Part shown: positions 4,945-5,102 of the stretch, one piece after another
Numbering within the stretch: the first letter of the stretch is position 1
Layout: every line of letters begins with the position of its first letter
Assembly: GCA_016201685.1 (NCBI GenBank)
Contig: JACQCJ010000046.1
Location: 1-5,102, forward strand
Direction: 5' to 3'
Origin: Candidatus Peregrinibacteria bacterium
GTDB lineage: Bacteria > Patescibacteriota > Gracilibacteria > Peribacterales > Peribacteraceae
DNA: 5,102 nucleotides
Notes under the pieces: model-generated
Database searches by the model: none
Seen by the model: the letters and a program-made list of their open reading frames with translations, nothing else
Told to the model about the DNA's origin: nothing
Translations under genes and position numbers: made by a program

Positions 4945-4964
4945 TTGTCCTATGACAGAGACAC
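4924..4964 (-). terminator. Intrinsic terminator of the right-edge gene
   Basis: CAGAGACAC (4956-4964) and GTGTCTCTG (4932-4940) are perfect reverse complements, giving a 9-bp stem with a 15-nt loop. On the minus strand the stem is followed by AAA and then five T residues (4928-4924). It starts 10 nt past the stop codon of the upstream minus-strand gene, as expected for a terminator. The long loop and the three intervening A residues make it moderate in strength. The same inverted repeat could instead be an operator for the promoter it overlaps. Confidence 0.6.
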
Positions 4965-4974
4965 TGCTGTCCCG

Positions 4975-5102
4975 TTAAGCTCCAAAAAGACAGCGCTGTA
5001 CTGATTCCTTCTTCTTTGCAAGCTGCGACACATTCTGCGGGGTCAGGTGCAGCAAATTGATGAGCGAAATACGCTCCAGCGGGACTTCGCGGATCATGCG
5101 GG
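4975..5102 (-). CDS. C-terminal end of an unrecognised protein (cut by window edge)
   Basis: A minus-strand frame enters from the right edge and ends at TAA (4975-4977), giving 41 in-window residues. They begin RMIREVPLERISLINLLHL and end with a basic KKKESVQRCLFGA. The hairpin terminator just beyond the stop and the lack of any competing frame support a real gene tail. An ATG at the second visible codon exists, but I take the gene to begin outside the window. The stretch LINLLHLTPQNVSQLAKKK looks like alternating helices, but I cannot assign a family. Confidence 0.6.
   Translation of the reverse strand, partial: RMIREVPLERISLINLLHLTPQNVSQLAKKKESVQRCLFGA

Overview
The window reads as an ordinary chromosomal segment of a compact bacterial genome with roughly balanced to slightly GC-rich composition. 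It holds seven complete protein genes and one gene cut by the right edge. TGA ends five of the genes at places that make sense for their families, so the standard code (table 11) applies and the UGA=Gly code of Gracilibacteria and Absconditabacteria does not. Shine-Dalgarno motifs are scarce. Several genes instead carry a -10-like hexamer only 7-10 nt before the start codon, which suggests leaderless or nearly leaderless mRNAs. With the tight packing and the gene set, this fits a Candidate Phyla Radiation bacterium, perhaps of the Peregrinibacteria type. That placement is an inference, not a sequence match.

Left part (1-863): a REP-associated tyrosine transposase (RAYT, Y1/HUH family) on the minus strand. 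A perfect 28-bp palindrome with GTAG at each foot touches its start codon. A 24-bp copy of the same palindrome lies in frame inside the coding sequence, where one arm continues into degenerate 15-bp tandem repeats. This is the most interesting structure in the window.

Middle (864-2263, plus strand): trmD (tRNA m1G37 methyltransferase, with a small repeat insertion in one loop), then a half-size EamA/DMT membrane transporter and a DUF167/YggU protein. Gaps of 9 nt and a TGATG overlap suggest co-transcription. This unit meets a minus-strand pair stop to stop with no base between them. The pair is a lipoprotein-like CGYC thioredoxin-fold protein followed by an Asp/Glu racemase family protein whose first catalytic Cys is Ala.

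Right part (3718-5102): a 52-bp divergent promoter region separates the thioredoxin-fold gene from a complete WecG/TagA/CpsF-type glycosyltransferase (plus strand). A small single-pass membrane protein of unknown function follows on the minus strand. Its start is fixed by a clear promoter, TTGGCA-17 bp-TATACT, which overlaps the hairpin terminator of the next minus-strand gene. Only the last 41 residues of that gene are inside the window.

The glycosyltransferase, racemase and thioredoxin-fold lipoprotein all point to cell-envelope work, but no single pathway is demonstrated. No rRNA, tRNA, CRISPR array or complete insertion sequence was seen.
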